64,000 nt of DNA, from assembly GCF_026241315.1 (NCBI RefSeq), contig NZ_JAPHNA010000010.1:1-64000 (forward strand), in the 5' to 3' direction. This document shows positions 39,488 to 48,216 of this stretch, one piece after another. A program made the translations under genes and the position numbers. Source of the stretch: Campylobacter sp. MIT 21-1684 (GTDB lineage Bacteria; Campylobacterota; Campylobacteria; Campylobacterales; Campylobacteraceae). Below the pieces are notes generated by a model that worked only from the letters and a program-made list of their open reading frames with translations, ran no database searches and was not told the origin of the DNA. Numbering within the stretch: position 1 is the first letter of the stretch; each line of letters starts with the position of its first letter.

Positions 39488-40759
39488 ATGAAATTCCGCA
39501 CAAATAAAGATGTTAAAATTATTTTTAGCGTAACAAGCGGAAATTTTTTAGAAATGTATGATTTTGCAATATATGGTTTTTATGCTGTTTTTATAGCAAG
39601 AATTTTCTTTCCTGCTGAAAATGAATTTATTTCATTGATGCAAAGTTTTATTGTTTTTGGTGCAGGATTTTTGATGAGGCCGTTTGGAGCTGTTGTACTC
39701 GGAGCCTATATGGACAAGTATGGGAGGAGAAATGGTTTGATTGTAACGCTTGCTATTATGGCAATTGGAACCGTGAGCATTGCGCTTTGTCCTGGATATG
39801 AAAGTATAGGTATTTTGGCACCTGTCATTGTGTTGTTAGGACGTTTGCTGCAAGGTTTTGCTGCAGGAGCTGAAATAGGCGGTGTGAGCGTCTATTTAGC
39901 CGAGATTGCACCTAAGAATTTACGCGGTTTTTATGTATCTTGGCAAAGTGGTTCTCAACAAATTGCTACTATTTTTGCTGGAATGGTTGGTGTAGCTTTG
40001 CATTATTTAGTTGGAGATTTTATAATGCAAGAATGGGGTTGGAGAATACCGTTTATTTTAGGCTGTTTGATTGTGCCTTATTTTTTTTATATTCGTCGCA
40101 TTTTAGATGAGACCCCTCAATTTAAACACGCAAACAAATACAATCAGCTAACTTTTTCGAGTATTTTTGAAAGCATTCGAGAGAACATTACTACTGTCAT
40201 TTTTAGCATTATGTTTGTGATGATGACAACAGTTACTTTCTATTTCCTTACTTCTTTCACTCCAACATATGTCAATCAATTTTTACATTTTTCCCAGCTT
40301 GAAAGTTTTTTAATAACTGTTATCATAGGTCTTAGCTCTCTTTTTTGGCTTCCTATTTCTGGGTATTTGAGTGATAGAATAGGCAGAAAACCAATTGCGC
40401 TTTTAATGACTGTTTTGGGTGTGATAAGTGCGTATCCTGTGCTTGTTTTTCTTGCTCATAATATTTCTTTTAAGAATTTAGTTTTTACAGAACTTTGGTT
40501 TAGCTTTCTTTTTGGAGCTTATAATGGAGTAATGGTAGTGTCTTTAAGTGAAATAATGCCACCAAATGTTAAGGCTTTAGGTTTTTCTTTTTCTTACTCT
40601 ATTACAGTAGCTATTTTTGGCGGTTTTACTCCGGCAATTTCAACTTTTCTAACTCAGAAATTGAACAATCCAGCTGCACCGGGATTTTGGCTTACTTTTG
40701 CTGCATTTTGTTCTTTTGTCTCTGCTTTAATACTTTTTAAAAAAAAATGGAATTTATGA
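39488..40759 (+). CDS. tcuC: MFS citrate/tricarballylate:proton symporter
   Basis: This 423-aa major-facilitator protein has about 12 membrane segments. Family motifs are GNFLEMYDFAIYGFYA near the N-terminus, the loop 2-3 motif GAYMDKYGRRNG, and RLLQGFAAGAEIGGVSVYLAEIAPKNLRGFYVSWQ, typical of the metabolite:H+ symporter group that includes citrate transporters CitA and TcuC. The assignment to tricarballylate or citrate follows from the adjacent tcuA and tcuB; the sequence cannot separate the two. tcuA follows after 20 nt. Confidence 0.82.
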   Translation: MKFRTNKDVKIIFSVTSGNFLEMYDFAIYGFYAVFIARIFFPAENEFISLMQSFIVFGAGFLMRPFGAVVLGAYMDKYGRRNGLIVTLAIMAIGTVSIALCPGYESIGILAPVIVLLGRLLQGFAAGAEIGGVSVYLAEIAPKNLRGFYVSWQSGSQQIATIFAGMVGVALHYLVGDFIMQEWGWRIPFILGCLIVPYFFYIRRILDETPQFKHANKYNQLTFSSIFESIRENITTVIFSIMFVMMTTVTFYFLTSFTPTYVNQFLHFSQLESFLITVIIGLSSLFWLPISGYLSDRIGRKPIALLMTVLGVISAYPVLVFLAHNISFKNLVFTELWFSFLFGAYNGVMVVSLSEIMPPNVKALGFSFSYSITVAIFGGFTPAISTFLTQKLNNPAAPGFWLTFAAFCSFVSALILFKKKWNL

Positions 40760-40779
40760 AAAAACAGAAAGGAAAATAG

Positions 40780-42180
40780 ATGAATTTTGATGTAGTAGTT
40801 ATAGGGGGTGGCAATGCAGCTTTGTGTGCAGCCATTGCGGCAGCGAGTGAGGATAGAGCTTTAAAAATAGCTCTTTTAGAAAGTGCGCCTAAAGAGTGGC
40901 GAGGTGGAAATTCTCAACATACAAGAAATTTGCGTTCTATGCACGATGCACCTACTGATGTCTTAGTAGAAAATTATAGTGAAGATGAGTTTTTTGAAGA
41001 TGTTTTTAAAGTAACTAAAGGACAGACTAACGAAGAGTATGCCCGTTTTGTTATTTCGCGTACGCCACAAGCTGTAGAATTTGCTAAGAAACACGGGGTT
41101 CGTTTTCAACCTTCTATGCGTGGGACTTTGCATTTAGGACGCACAAACGCTTTCTTTTTAGGAGGTGGAAAATCTTTAGTTAATGCGTATTTTACTGCCG
41201 CGCACAATTTAGGGGTGCAAATTTTTTATGAATTTGAAGCTTTGGATTTAGTTATGGAAAATGGATTTTGTAAAGAAATTGTAGTTCTTGACAAGAAACA
41301 AAATCAAAAAGTACAAATTAAAGCTAAAGCTTTTATAGTCGCAAGTGGTGGGTTTGAATCGAATTTAGAATGGCTTGAAAGTGCTTGGGGTGAAAAGGCA
41401 AGGAATTTTATTATTCGCGGAACACGTTTTAATGAGGGCAAAATGCTTAAAGCTTTGCAAAATGCTAAAGCTCAGATTATAGGCGATCCTACTCAAGGAC
41501 ATATGGTGGCTATTGATGCACGTACACCAAAATACGACGGCGGTATTGCTTCGCGTGTAGATTGCGTTTCTTTAGGCATAGTAGTTAATAAAAGTGCGCA
41601 AAGATTTTATGATGAAGGTGAAGATTTTTGGCCTAAACGTTATGCTATTTGGGGTCGTTTAGTGGCAAATGAAGAAGATCAAATTGCTTATTCTATTACT
41701 GACTCTAAGGTGCAAAAATGTTATATGCCTTCTTTATTTGAACCTATTGTTGCAAATTCTATCGAAGAATTAGCAGTGAAAATAGGCTTAGATGAAAAAG
41801 CCTTATGTAAAACTTTAGAAGAATACAATAAAAGTGTTGTAGATGGTGAGTTTAACCATACTATACAAGATAATTGCCATACCAAGGGTTTAAAAATAGA
41901 AAAAACACATTGGGCTTTAAGGATTGACACTCCACCTTTTTACTGTTATCCCTTGCGTCCCGGAGTAACTTTTACTTATATGGGGGTGAAAGTAGATAAA
42001 AATGCTCGAATTTATCGAGACAATGGAGAGCTTTTTGAGAATCTTTTTGCTGCAGGAGAGATAATGGCTGGAAATATATTAACTCAAGGATATGTAGCTG
42101 GATTTGGTATGAGTATAGGAAGCGTTTTTGGACGTTTAGCAGGGGAAAATGCTGTGAATTTATTAAAGGAGAAAAAATGA
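40780..42180 (+). CDS. tcuA: FAD-dependent tricarballylate dehydrogenase TcuA
   Basis: TcuA oxidises tricarballylate to cis-aconitate, which enters the TCA cycle. The 466-aa protein is a fumarate-reductase-type flavoprotein. It has the N-terminal dinucleotide fold VVIGGGNAALCAAIAAA, RGGNSQHTRNLR, the GTLHLGRTNAFFLGGGKSLVNAYF stretch, and the C-terminal FAD motif ILTQGYVAGFGMSIGSVFGRLAGENA. The GGNSQHTRN feature fits TcuA rather than SdhA/FrdA. In Salmonella the order is tcuABC with a LysR regulator TcuR; here it is C-A-B and no regulator is adjacent. Confidence 0.85.
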   Translation: MNFDVVVIGGGNAALCAAIAAASEDRALKIALLESAPKEWRGGNSQHTRNLRSMHDAPTDVLVENYSEDEFFEDVFKVTKGQTNEEYARFVISRTPQAVEFAKKHGVRFQPSMRGTLHLGRTNAFFLGGGKSLVNAYFTAAHNLGVQIFYEFEALDLVMENGFCKEIVVLDKKQNQKVQIKAKAFIVASGGFESNLEWLESAWGEKARNFIIRGTRFNEGKMLKALQNAKAQIIGDPTQGHMVAIDARTPKYDGGIASRVDCVSLGIVVNKSAQRFYDEGEDFWPKRYAIWGRLVANEEDQIAYSITDSKVQKCYMPSLFEPIVANSIEELAVKIGLDEKALCKTLEEYNKSVVDGEFNHTIQDNCHTKGLKIEKTHWALRIDTPPFYCYPLRPGVTFTYMGVKVDKNARIYRDNGELFENLFAAGEIMAGNILTQGYVAGFGMSIGSVFGRLAGENAVNLLKEKK

Positions 42181-43247
42181 AAATCACAAAAATTTATGAA
42201 GAAGCAAAAAAATCCTGTATAATATGCAATTCTTGTCGCTACTGCGAAGGTCTTTGTGCCGTTTTTCCAGCTATGGAGAAAAAACGCGAATTTTCTTTTA
42301 ATGACTTGGATTATTTGGCAAATTTATGCCATCAGTGTTCAGAATGTTATTATGACTGCCAATATGCCCCACCGCACGAATTTAATGTATCTATTCCTAA
42401 GCAGTTTGCAGCCTTAAGACAGCAAAGCTATGAGAAATATGCTTTTCCAAGTTTTCTTGGCTGGGCTTTTCAAAGGAATGCTTTTTTAACTAGTCTTGTT
42501 TTAGTGCTTTGTTTGTTCTTAGGTTTTTGGTTTGCAAATTCTTCTACCGATTCTTTGGAGGCGAATGGAAATTTCTTTGCTATCGTTTCTTATGAATATA
42601 TGGTGAGTGTTTTTAGTATAGTATCATTTTTGGTTGTTTTGGCTCTTGCTGGAGCTGTGTTGAAATTTAGTCGTAGTATAGGACTTAGTTGTTTTAGTTT
42701 AAGAGTTTTTTTGCAAAGCGTTAAAGATGTTCTAACCCTTAAATACCTTGGCGGACATAAAAATGAAGGTTGTACTTATCCTAATGAAAAACGTTCTCTT
42801 ATGAGAAAAGTTTATCATCATTGTACAGCATATGGTTTTGCTTTGTGTTTTATTGCTACAACTTTAGGAGCAATATACCATCATTTTCTAGGTATTGTAG
42901 CTCCTTATGATATTACACAGCTTCCTAAGATTTTCGGTGTTCTTGGTGGTATTATGCTTTGTATTGGTACTTTAGGACTTTTTGTTTTAAAACTTATAAG
43001 TGATAAAAATTTAGTAGATAAAGAAAGTGTAGGAATGGACTATGCTTTTATTTTTATGCTTTTTTTAGTAAGTTTTACAGGCTTTGTTTTAATGTTTTTA
43101 AAAGAAAGTGCCTATCTTGCTTTTGTACTTTGGTTTCATCTTAGTTGTGTTTTAGCCTTTTTTGTGATGATGCCTTATTCTAAATTTGTGCATATGTTTT
43201 ATCGCTTTATAGCTCTTTTAAAATATAATACTGAAGAAGAAAATTAA
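42177..43247 (+). CDS. tcuB: Membrane electron-transfer protein TcuB (CitB family)
   Basis: TcuB is thought to reoxidise the flavin of TcuA and pass electrons to the quinone pool. The 356-aa protein has an N-terminal domain with two iron-sulfur motifs (CIICNSCRYCEGLC near residue 13 and CHQCSECYYDC near 47), then about six membrane segments with His residues (YHHCTAYGFALCFIATTLG, WFHLSCVLAFFVMMPYSKFVHMFYRF). The start overlaps tcuA by 4 nt. It is followed by a strong hairpin, so the operon probably ends here. Confidence 0.86.
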   Translation: MKITKIYEEAKKSCIICNSCRYCEGLCAVFPAMEKKREFSFNDLDYLANLCHQCSECYYDCQYAPPHEFNVSIPKQFAALRQQSYEKYAFPSFLGWAFQRNAFLTSLVLVLCLFLGFWFANSSTDSLEANGNFFAIVSYEYMVSVFSIVSFLVVLALAGAVLKFSRSIGLSCFSLRVFLQSVKDVLTLKYLGGHKNEGCTYPNEKRSLMRKVYHHCTAYGFALCFIATTLGAIYHHFLGIVAPYDITQLPKIFGVLGGIMLCIGTLGLFVLKLISDKNLVDKESVGMDYAFIFMLFLVSFTGFVLMFLKESAYLAFVLWFHLSCVLAFFVMMPYSKFVHMFYRFIALLKYNTEEEN

Positions 43248-43252
43248 CAGAA

Positions 43253-43281
43253 AAAATTTCAAAGTCATTCTTTGAAATTTT
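43253..43281 (+). terminator. Strong hairpin after tcuB
   Basis: AAAATTTCAAAG (43253-43264) and CTTTGAAATTTT (43270-43281) form a perfect 12-bp stem with a 5-nt loop, 5 nt past the tcuB stop and followed by CTTTCTC. It probably ends the tcu operon transcript. Confidence 0.7.
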
Positions 43282-43406
43282 CTTTCTCAATACTAACAGT
43301 TCTTATTAATCTCTCTAAATACAGCTTTGTTTGTTTTTTATTTTTTTAGTTTTATGGCATACGACTCTTTATATATTGCACAAGAAGAAGTGAAAAATTT
43401 ATTTTT

Positions 43407-43422
43407 TTATTATTGATAATAA
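43407..43422 (+). promoter_or_regulatory. Fur-like palindrome
   Basis: TTATTAT-TG-ATAATAA is a perfect 7-2-7 palindrome ending 28 nt before a TATAAT box, so it overlaps or borders the -35 region of the next gene. I recall that the C. jejuni genes next to fldA (Cj1383c/Cj1384c) are reported as Fur-repressed, which supports a metal-regulated operator. Confidence 0.55.
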
Positions 43423-43450
43423 ATTTCAAAATAAATTTATTTTTTTTTAT

Positions 43451-43456
43451 TATAAT
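43451..43456 (+). promoter_or_regulatory. -10 box for the gene at 43486
   Basis: TATAAT is preceded by a long T-run and lies 30 nt before the ATG at 43486. The Fur-like palindrome is directly upstream. Confidence 0.55.
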
Positions 43457-43485
43457 CCTCATATATTTTTTTGAAAGGAAGACTT

Positions 43486-43800
43486 ATGTCGGTTTTAGTT
43501 ATCGGTGCAGATGAGATTACTCCTATTAGAGCTGTGTTACAAAATTTAGGAGCAAATAAAATAGAACATTGGGATGCAAGAAATGAAAATCGTGTGAACC
43601 GTAAACCTATCCCAAATGATACAGAATGTATAGTAATGCTTACAAGCTTTCTTAATCATAATACAATGAAAAAGATTAAAAGTGAAGCAAAAAAACGTAA
43701 GATCCCTCTTGTGTGTGCAAAAAGAAGTGTGAGTTGTGTTTATTGTGAGTATTGTAAAGTATTTAATTTGGACAAAGAATTTTCGTGTCCTAAGATTTGA
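43486..43800 (+). CDS. DUF2325-like protein, probably iron-regulated
   Basis: The 104-aa protein starts MSVLVIGADEITPIRAVLQNLGA; an in-frame TTG 15 nt earlier would place the ribosome-binding site AAAGGAAG inside the gene, so ATG is preferred. It has a DUF2325-type fold: GADEI, HWDARN, ECIVMLTSFLNHNTMKKIKSEAKKRKIPLVCAKRS. A CVYCEYC cysteine cluster near the end could bind iron or zinc. The function is unknown. Its place beside flavodoxin and behind a Fur-like palindrome suggests a role in iron homeostasis (inference). Confidence 0.8.
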   Translation: MSVLVIGADEITPIRAVLQNLGANKIEHWDARNENRVNRKPIPNDTECIVMLTSFLNHNTMKKIKSEAKKRKIPLVCAKRSVSCVYCEYCKVFNLDKEFSCPKI

Positions 43801-43844
43801 TAGTATTTTGAAGGATTCTATTCAATGAATTTTTATAATTTGAT

Positions 43845-43888
43845 ACTTTAAAATCATTTTTTAATTTGCTAATTTTAGATTTTAAAGT
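43845..43888 (+). repeat. 11-bp perfect inverted repeat before fldA
   Basis: ACTTTAAAATC (43845-43855) and GATTTTAAAGT (43878-43888) are perfect complements separated by 22 nt, followed by CTTACAATTTTT. It may be the terminator of the DUF2325-like gene; the long loop makes that weak. Confidence 0.45.
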
Positions 43889-43968
43889 CTTACAATTTTT
43901 CGAGAATACATCAAAGATAAAAATTTATAGAATTAAAAATTTTTCATATTATTTAAACAAAATTGTGC

Positions 43969-43974
43969 TAGAAT
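43969..43974 (+). promoter_or_regulatory. Probable extended -10 box for fldA
   Basis: TGTGCTAGAAT carries a TAGAAT -10 with TG extension, 43 nt before the fldA ATG. AAGGAGG is the RBS. Confidence 0.5.
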
Positions 43975-44016
43975 CAGTTTTTGTAATCTAAATATTAAAG
44001 TTATAAGGAGGATTAG

Positions 44017-44508
44017 ATGTCAGTAGCGGTTATTTATGGAAGTGCTATGGGCAATACCGAAGGTGCAGCAAATACAATAGCTTCAAAACTTGGAATTGAT
44101 GATGTATTTAATATTGCAGATATTGATGCAAATAAGATTAATTCTTATGATAAAATTATTTGCGGAACTTCAACTTGGGGTAGTGGCGATTTACAAGATG
44201 ATTGGGATGGCTTTGATTTTTCTGCTTTGAATTTAAGTGGAAAAACAGTTGCTGTTTTTGGAATGGGAGATAGTGAAAGTTATTCTGATACTTTTTGTGG
44301 AGGTATGGGAAAGCTTGCTCAAAATCTTAAGAATGCAGGAGCTTCTTTAATCGGTCAGGTTTCAACTGATGGATATAATTTTGAATCAAGTGATGCTGTT
44401 GTAGATGGTAAATTTGTTGGTTTAGCACTTGATAATGACAATCAAGAGGATCAAACTGAAAGCAGAATAGATGCTTGGGTAAATCAAATTAAAGCTCAGT
44501 TCTCTTAA
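44017..44508 (+). CDS. fldA: Flavodoxin
   Basis: This 163-aa FMN-binding electron carrier accepts electrons from pyruvate oxidoreductase. The phosphate-binding loop is YGSAMGNTEGAANTIA at residues of about 7-22. FMN-stacking regions are GTSTWGSGDLQDDWDGF near 55 and FGMGDSESYSDTFCGGMGKL near 90. It is a long-chain flavodoxin. In C. jejuni and H. pylori flavodoxin is essential because it couples pyruvate oxidation to NADP or quinone reduction through FqrB. Confidence 0.95.
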   Translation: MSVAVIYGSAMGNTEGAANTIASKLGIDDVFNIADIDANKINSYDKIICGTSTWGSGDLQDDWDGFDFSALNLSGKTVAVFGMGDSESYSDTFCGGMGKLAQNLKNAGASLIGQVSTDGYNFESSDAVVDGKFVGLALDNDNQEDQTESRIDAWVNQIKAQFS

Positions 44509-44523
44509 AAAATTCTTTAACTA

Positions 44524-44550
44524 AAATGCTAGAAAATTGTTCTGGCATTT
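44524..44550 (+). terminator. Hairpin after fldA
   Basis: AAATGCTAGAA and TTCTGGCATTT pair over 11 bp with one T-G wobble and a 5-nt loop, 15 nt past the fldA stop. No T-run follows, so termination efficiency is uncertain. Confidence 0.5.
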
Positions 44551-45102
44551 CGTATTCACTATATTTCATTTGTACATTTTCCTGCTGAAAAATAGAAAGA
44601 TTTTTGTTTTAGAATGTTAGAAAAAAAGAATTCTTGTATATCTATGGAACATTTTTCAAAGAAATTGATTAAAAAGATTCTCTCGCAATTATATAATCAG
44701 TTTTTATGTAAGATTTTATAATATCATTGTATCTTTAACAAAAAAGCAAATAAAATTAAGAATTGTAAATTTAAGATATCACCGAGATATTTTTTATCTA
44801 TGATAGTAATGAAAAATAAATCAATAGATTCAAATTGAGTACAGTTTATAAAATTTATAGATAATAAAGAATTAATTCAAATTAATAAACATTTTTAAAT
44901 TTTTCTTTTCAAACAGCTGATAGAGACTGTAGATATTTTTAATTTTACAAAGTGATCACAAGAATATATTAAAATGTACTTTAACTAAATAGAAATTGCA
45001 ATTTCAGAATTCTCTAAATAATTTTAGTCTAGAATTATAAATTTAAATTAAAAATAGATTCCATAGTAAAAAATTAAATGAAATATTATATTTGAGAAGA
45101 AT

Positions 45103-45121
45103 AATATTATATAATAATATT
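45103..45121 (+). promoter_or_regulatory. Palindrome upstream of katA (possible PerR/Fur site)
   Basis: AATATTAT-ATA-ATAATATT is a perfect 8-3-8 inverted repeat 75 nt before katA. C. jejuni katA is known to be controlled by PerR and Fur, whose sites are AT-rich palindromes of this kind. AT-only composition means chance cannot be excluded. Confidence 0.45.
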
Positions 45122-45140
45122 TATTTTTTAATAAATTTTT

Positions 45141-45156
45141 TATTATTTTAATAATA
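45141..45156 (+). promoter_or_regulatory. Second palindrome upstream of katA (possible PerR site)
   Basis: TATTATT-TT-AATAATA is a perfect 7-2-7 inverted repeat 40 nt before the katA ATG, where it would overlap the promoter. It has the same geometry as the Fur-like palindrome at 43407-43422. Confidence 0.5.
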
Positions 45157-45196
45157 TAATTTTTATCAATAAAAATTTACCATTAAGGGGAAAATT

Positions 45197-46621
45197 ATGA
45201 AAAAATTGACAAATGATTTTGGTAATATCGTTGCTGATAATCAAAACTCTTTAAGTGCTGGTGCAAAAGGACCGCTTTTGCTTCAAGATTATATCTTACT
45301 TGAAAAACTTGCTCGTCAAAATAGAGAAAGAATTCCAGAAAGGACAGTTCATGCTAAAGGCAGTGCCGCTTATGGAGAACTTAGAATCACACACGATATA
45401 TCGCGATATACTAAGGCAAAAGTTTTGCAAAAAGGAGAGACGACACCATTGATTATGCGATTTTCAACTGTTGCAGGTGAAGCTGGTGCTGCTGATGCTG
45501 AAAGAGATGTTCGTGGTTTTGCGATTAAATTTTATACTAAAGAAGGAAACTGGGATTTAGTAGGTAATAATACCCCAACTTTTTTTATCAGAGATCCGTA
45601 TAAATTTCCTGATTTTATTCACACTCAAAAAAGAGATCCAAAAACACATTTAAGGAGTAATAATGCTGCTTGGGATTTTTGGTCATTGTGTCCTGAAAGT
45701 CTGCATCAAGTAACCATTTTGATGAGCGACAGAGGAATTCCTGCAAGTTACCGTCATATGCACGGATTTGGTAGTCATACTTACAGTCTTCTTAATACAA
45801 AAGGGGAGAGATTCTGGGTAAAATTTCATTTTAAAACACAACAAGGCATTAAAAATTTAAGCAATAAAGAAGCTGAAAATATAATTGCTAAGGATAGAGA
45901 AAGTCATCAAAGAGATTTGATAGAAGCTATTGATAGAGGCGATTTTCCAAAATGGACTTTTCAAATTCAGGTTTTAGCAGAAGATGAGGTTGATAAGTTA
46001 GGTTTTAACCCTTTTGATTTAACAAAAGTTTGGCCACATAGTATTGTACCTTTGATTGATGTTGGTGAAATAGTTTTAAATAAAAATGTAGAAAATTATT
46101 TTAACGAAGTGGAACAAGCCGCTTTTGCACCAAGCAATATAGTTCCTGGTATTGGTTTTAGTCCTGATAAAATGTTGCAAGGGAGAATTTTTTCTTATGC
46201 AGATGCTCAAAGGTATCGTATAGGGACAAATTATCACTTACTTCCTGTCAACCGTGCCAAGAGCGAGGTAAATACTTACAATGTTGCAGGTGCTATGAAT
46301 TTTGATGAATATAAAAATGCTAAAGCATATTATGAACCAAATTCTTATAGTGAGAGTCCAAAAGAAGAAAAAAGTTTTCTTGAGCCTGATTTGGCGATAG
46401 AAAATAAAGCACAAAGATATGCTCCACTTGATGAGGATTTTTATACTCAACCAAGAGCTCTGTTTGATTTAATGAAACCAGAACAAAAGCAACAGCTTTT
46501 TGAGAATTTAGCAACGTCTATGGAAGGAGTGGAGCAGCAAATTATTGATAGAGCTTTGTCTCATTTTGAGAAAATTTCATCAGAGTATTCAAATGGGGTT
46601 AAAAAAGCTTTAAATAAATAG
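45197..46621 (+). CDS. katA: Catalase KatA
   Basis: KatA is a haem enzyme that breaks down hydrogen peroxide. The 474-aa small-subunit monofunctional catalase has the catalytic His52 in [18 protein letters not shown], the distal Asn region [15 protein letters not shown], and the proximal haem Tyr in [14 protein letters not shown] near residue 335. AAGGGG is the RBS. The ankyrin gene follows after 23 nt and is probably cotranscribed. Peroxide control by PerR is known in C. jejuni, and palindromes are seen upstream. Confidence 0.97.
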   Translation: MKKLTNDFGNIVADNQNSLSAGAKGPLLLQDYILLEKLARQNRERIPERTVHAKGSAAYGELRITHDISRYTKAKVLQKGETTPLIMRFSTVAGEAGAADAERDVRGFAIKFYTKEGNWDLVGNNTPTFFIRDPYKFPDFIHTQKRDPKTHLRSNNAAWDFWSLCPESLHQVTILMSDRGIPASYRHMHGFGSHTYSLLNTKGERFWVKFHFKTQQGIKNLSNKEAENIIAKDRESHQRDLIEAIDRGDFPKWTFQIQVLAEDEVDKLGFNPFDLTKVWPHSIVPLIDVGEIVLNKNVENYFNEVEQAAFAPSNIVPGIGFSPDKMLQGRIFSYADAQRYRIGTNYHLLPVNRAKSEVNTYNVAGAMNFDEYKNAKAYYEPNSYSESPKEEKSFLEPDLAIENKAQRYAPLDEDFYTQPRALFDLMKPEQKQQLFENLATSMEGVEQQIIDRALSHFEKISSEYSNGVKKALNK

Positions 46622-46644
46622 GTTATAAAAATGAAGGAGAATAG

Positions 46645-47121
46645 ATGAACTCTATAGGTTTCAGCAAGGAAGAAGAAAAAAGAGTTTTAGAGCTTGGACA
46701 AATGGCTTTTAATTTTGCAAGAAATGATGAATGTGAAAATTTAAAGATAATGATTAAAACAGGGCTTAATGTCAATCTAAAAACTCATAAAGGTGACACT
46801 CTTTTAATGCTTGCAGCTTATCATAACTCCTTGAAAACAGCTGCAATGCTTTTGGAAAATGGGGCAAGGGTTGATGAAAAAAACGATAGAGGTCAAACTC
46901 CTTTAGCTGGAGTTTGTTTCAAGGGTTATATAGATATGGCAAAACTCTTGATCGAAAATGGTGCAAATATCGACGAAAATAATGGTTTAGGAATGACACC
47001 TTTTGCTTTTGCTGTGATGTTTAGACGTAAAGAACTTGTTGAATATTTACTTCAATGTTCGAATAAAAGCTTTATGAAAAGTTTGTCTTATAGGATTTTA
47101 AATCTTTTTAAGACTCACTAA
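46645..47121 (+). CDS. Ankyrin-repeat protein, probable haem-trafficking partner of KatA (Cj1386-like)
   Basis: The 158-aa protein has three to four ankyrin repeats: GDTLLMLAAYHNSLKTAAMLLENGARVD, GQTPLAGVCFKGYIDMAKLLIENGANID and GMTPFAFAVMFRRKELVEYLL. In C. jejuni the gene directly downstream of katA (Cj1386) is reported to deliver haemin to KatA and to be needed for full catalase activity. The position is identical here. The haem role is taken from that homologue; the repeats are seen directly. Confidence 0.88.
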   Translation: MNSIGFSKEEEKRVLELGQMAFNFARNDECENLKIMIKTGLNVNLKTHKGDTLLMLAAYHNSLKTAAMLLENGARVDEKNDRGQTPLAGVCFKGYIDMAKLLIENGANIDENNGLGMTPFAFAVMFRRKELVEYLLQCSNKSFMKSLSYRILNLFKTH

Positions 47122-47133
47122 TATTCTTTTGGT

Positions 47134-47139
47134 TATAAT
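47134..47139 (+). promoter_or_regulatory. Probable -10 box for ridA
   Basis: TATAAT lies 25 nt before the GTG start of ridA, after the ankyrin gene stop. It suggests that ridA is transcribed independently of katA. Confidence 0.45.
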
Positions 47140-47163
47140 GATTAAAAAACAAAAGGAGATGCC

Positions 47164-47526
47164 GTGTCAAACTATCCAAAACCTATAGGTCCTTATTCAG
47201 CTTATCGTCAGGGAGAGGGATTGTTATTTGTTTCTGGACAAATTCCAATTAATCCACAAACAGGTGAAATTGAAAGCAAGGATATAAAAGAGCAAACACG
47301 ACAGGTTTTAAAGAATATCGAAGCTATCTTAAAAGAAAACAAACTTTCTTTGAGCGAAGTTCTTAAAAGCACTTGTTTTTTAACTGATATGAAAGATTTT
47401 TCGGCTTTTAATGAAGTCTATGCTGAATTTTTTACTCCTCCCTATCCAGCACGTTCAGCTTTTGCTGTAAAAGACTTACCAAAAGATGCAAAGATTGAAA
47501 TAGAAATTATAGCTTGTAAAAGCTGA
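47164..47526 (+). CDS. ridA: RidA-family enamine/imine deaminase
   Basis: RidA hydrolyses reactive 2-aminoacrylate-type intermediates released by PLP enzymes. The 120-aa protein has the family signature PKPIGPYSAYRQGEGLLFVSGQIPINPQTGEI, the LKSTCFLTDMKDFSAFNEVYAEFF stretch and the catalytic-Arg region PYPARSAFAVKDLPKDAKIEIE. The start is GTG, placed after AAAAGGAG; an overlapping ATG is out of frame. It is convergent with tpiA, with 14 nt between them. Confidence 0.93.
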   Translation: MSNYPKPIGPYSAYRQGEGLLFVSGQIPINPQTGEIESKDIKEQTRQVLKNIEAILKENKLSLSEVLKSTCFLTDMKDFSAFNEVYAEFFTPPYPARSAFAVKDLPKDAKIEIEIIACKS

Positions 47527-47540
47527 TTTCATTTAATGTA

Positions 47541-48215
47541 TTAAAAATGAGCTTTAGAGAGTAATGCTAAAAAATTCTCTGCTTTTAATGCTGCAGAACC
47601 TACTAAAACTCCATTGCAATGTTTGATACCAAGAATTTCTTTTATATTGTTTTCATTGACACTTCCGCCGTATAGAAGTTTTGCTTTACTTAAAGAAGCT
47701 ATAAATTCTAGTATTTTTTCAATATCTTTTAGATCTGCACTCATACCAGTACCAATAGAATAAATCGGTTCATAAGCGATAATGAGTTTTTCATAATTGC
47801 TTTCTATCTTTTGAATTTGTTTTTGTAAAAACGATTCTGTTTGTTTAGAATTTTTTACTTCTAAACTTTCTCCTATGCAAAGAATAATAGTATAGCCTTG
47901 CTTCGCAGCAAAATCAAATTTAGCTTCTACATTTTCACCTAAGACTCTTCTTTCAGAGTGTCCAATTAAAACACTTTTTATTCCAAATTCATCTAGCTGC
48001 TCTTTACCTATTTCTCCTGTGAAAGCTCCATTGACACAAGGATAAAAATTTTGTGCCCCTTGTGTGAAATACAGTTCGTCTTCTAAGAAAGCCACACTAG
48101 GCGGGAAGACGAAAATTTCTTCATTTTTTTTCTTTAAAGCTTGGTTTAAAATTCGTGAGTAAAGTCTAAAACTAGCTCTTGTATGATTGCATTTTAAATT
48201 GGCTGCAAAAATCAT
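47541..48215 (-). CDS. tpiA: Triosephosphate isomerase (short form)
   Basis: TpiA interconverts DHAP and glyceraldehyde-3-phosphate. At 224 aa it is about 25 residues shorter than typical TIM, as in other Campylobacterota. The catalytic His86 is in LIGHSERR and Glu149 in [13 protein letters not shown], and the phosphate loop [10 protein letters not shown] is present. The substrate lysine is in AANLKCN at the N-terminus. It follows pgk by 1 nt. Confidence 0.95.
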   Translation of the reverse strand: MIFAANLKCNHTRASFRLYSRILNQALKKKNEEIFVFPPSVAFLEDELYFTQGAQNFYPCVNGAFTGEIGKEQLDEFGIKSVLIGHSERRVLGENVEAKFDFAAKQGYTIILCIGESLEVKNSKQTESFLQKQIQKIESNYEKLIIAYEPIYSIGTGMSADLKDIEKILEFIASLSKAKLLYGGSVNENNIKEILGIKHCNGVLVGSAALKAENFLALLSKAHF

Positions 48216-48216
48216 T

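Larger units (their letters stand above)
44509..45196 (+). other. 688-nt intergenic region between fldA and katA
   Basis: No gene is supported. The DNA is exceptionally AT-rich with stops in every frame. It holds a hairpin after fldA (44524-44550) and two palindromes close to katA (listed separately). In the C. jejuni order as I recall it, genes Cj1383c and Cj1384c lie in this neighbourhood, so part may be eroded sequence, but I could not reconstruct any product. Confidence 0.6.
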
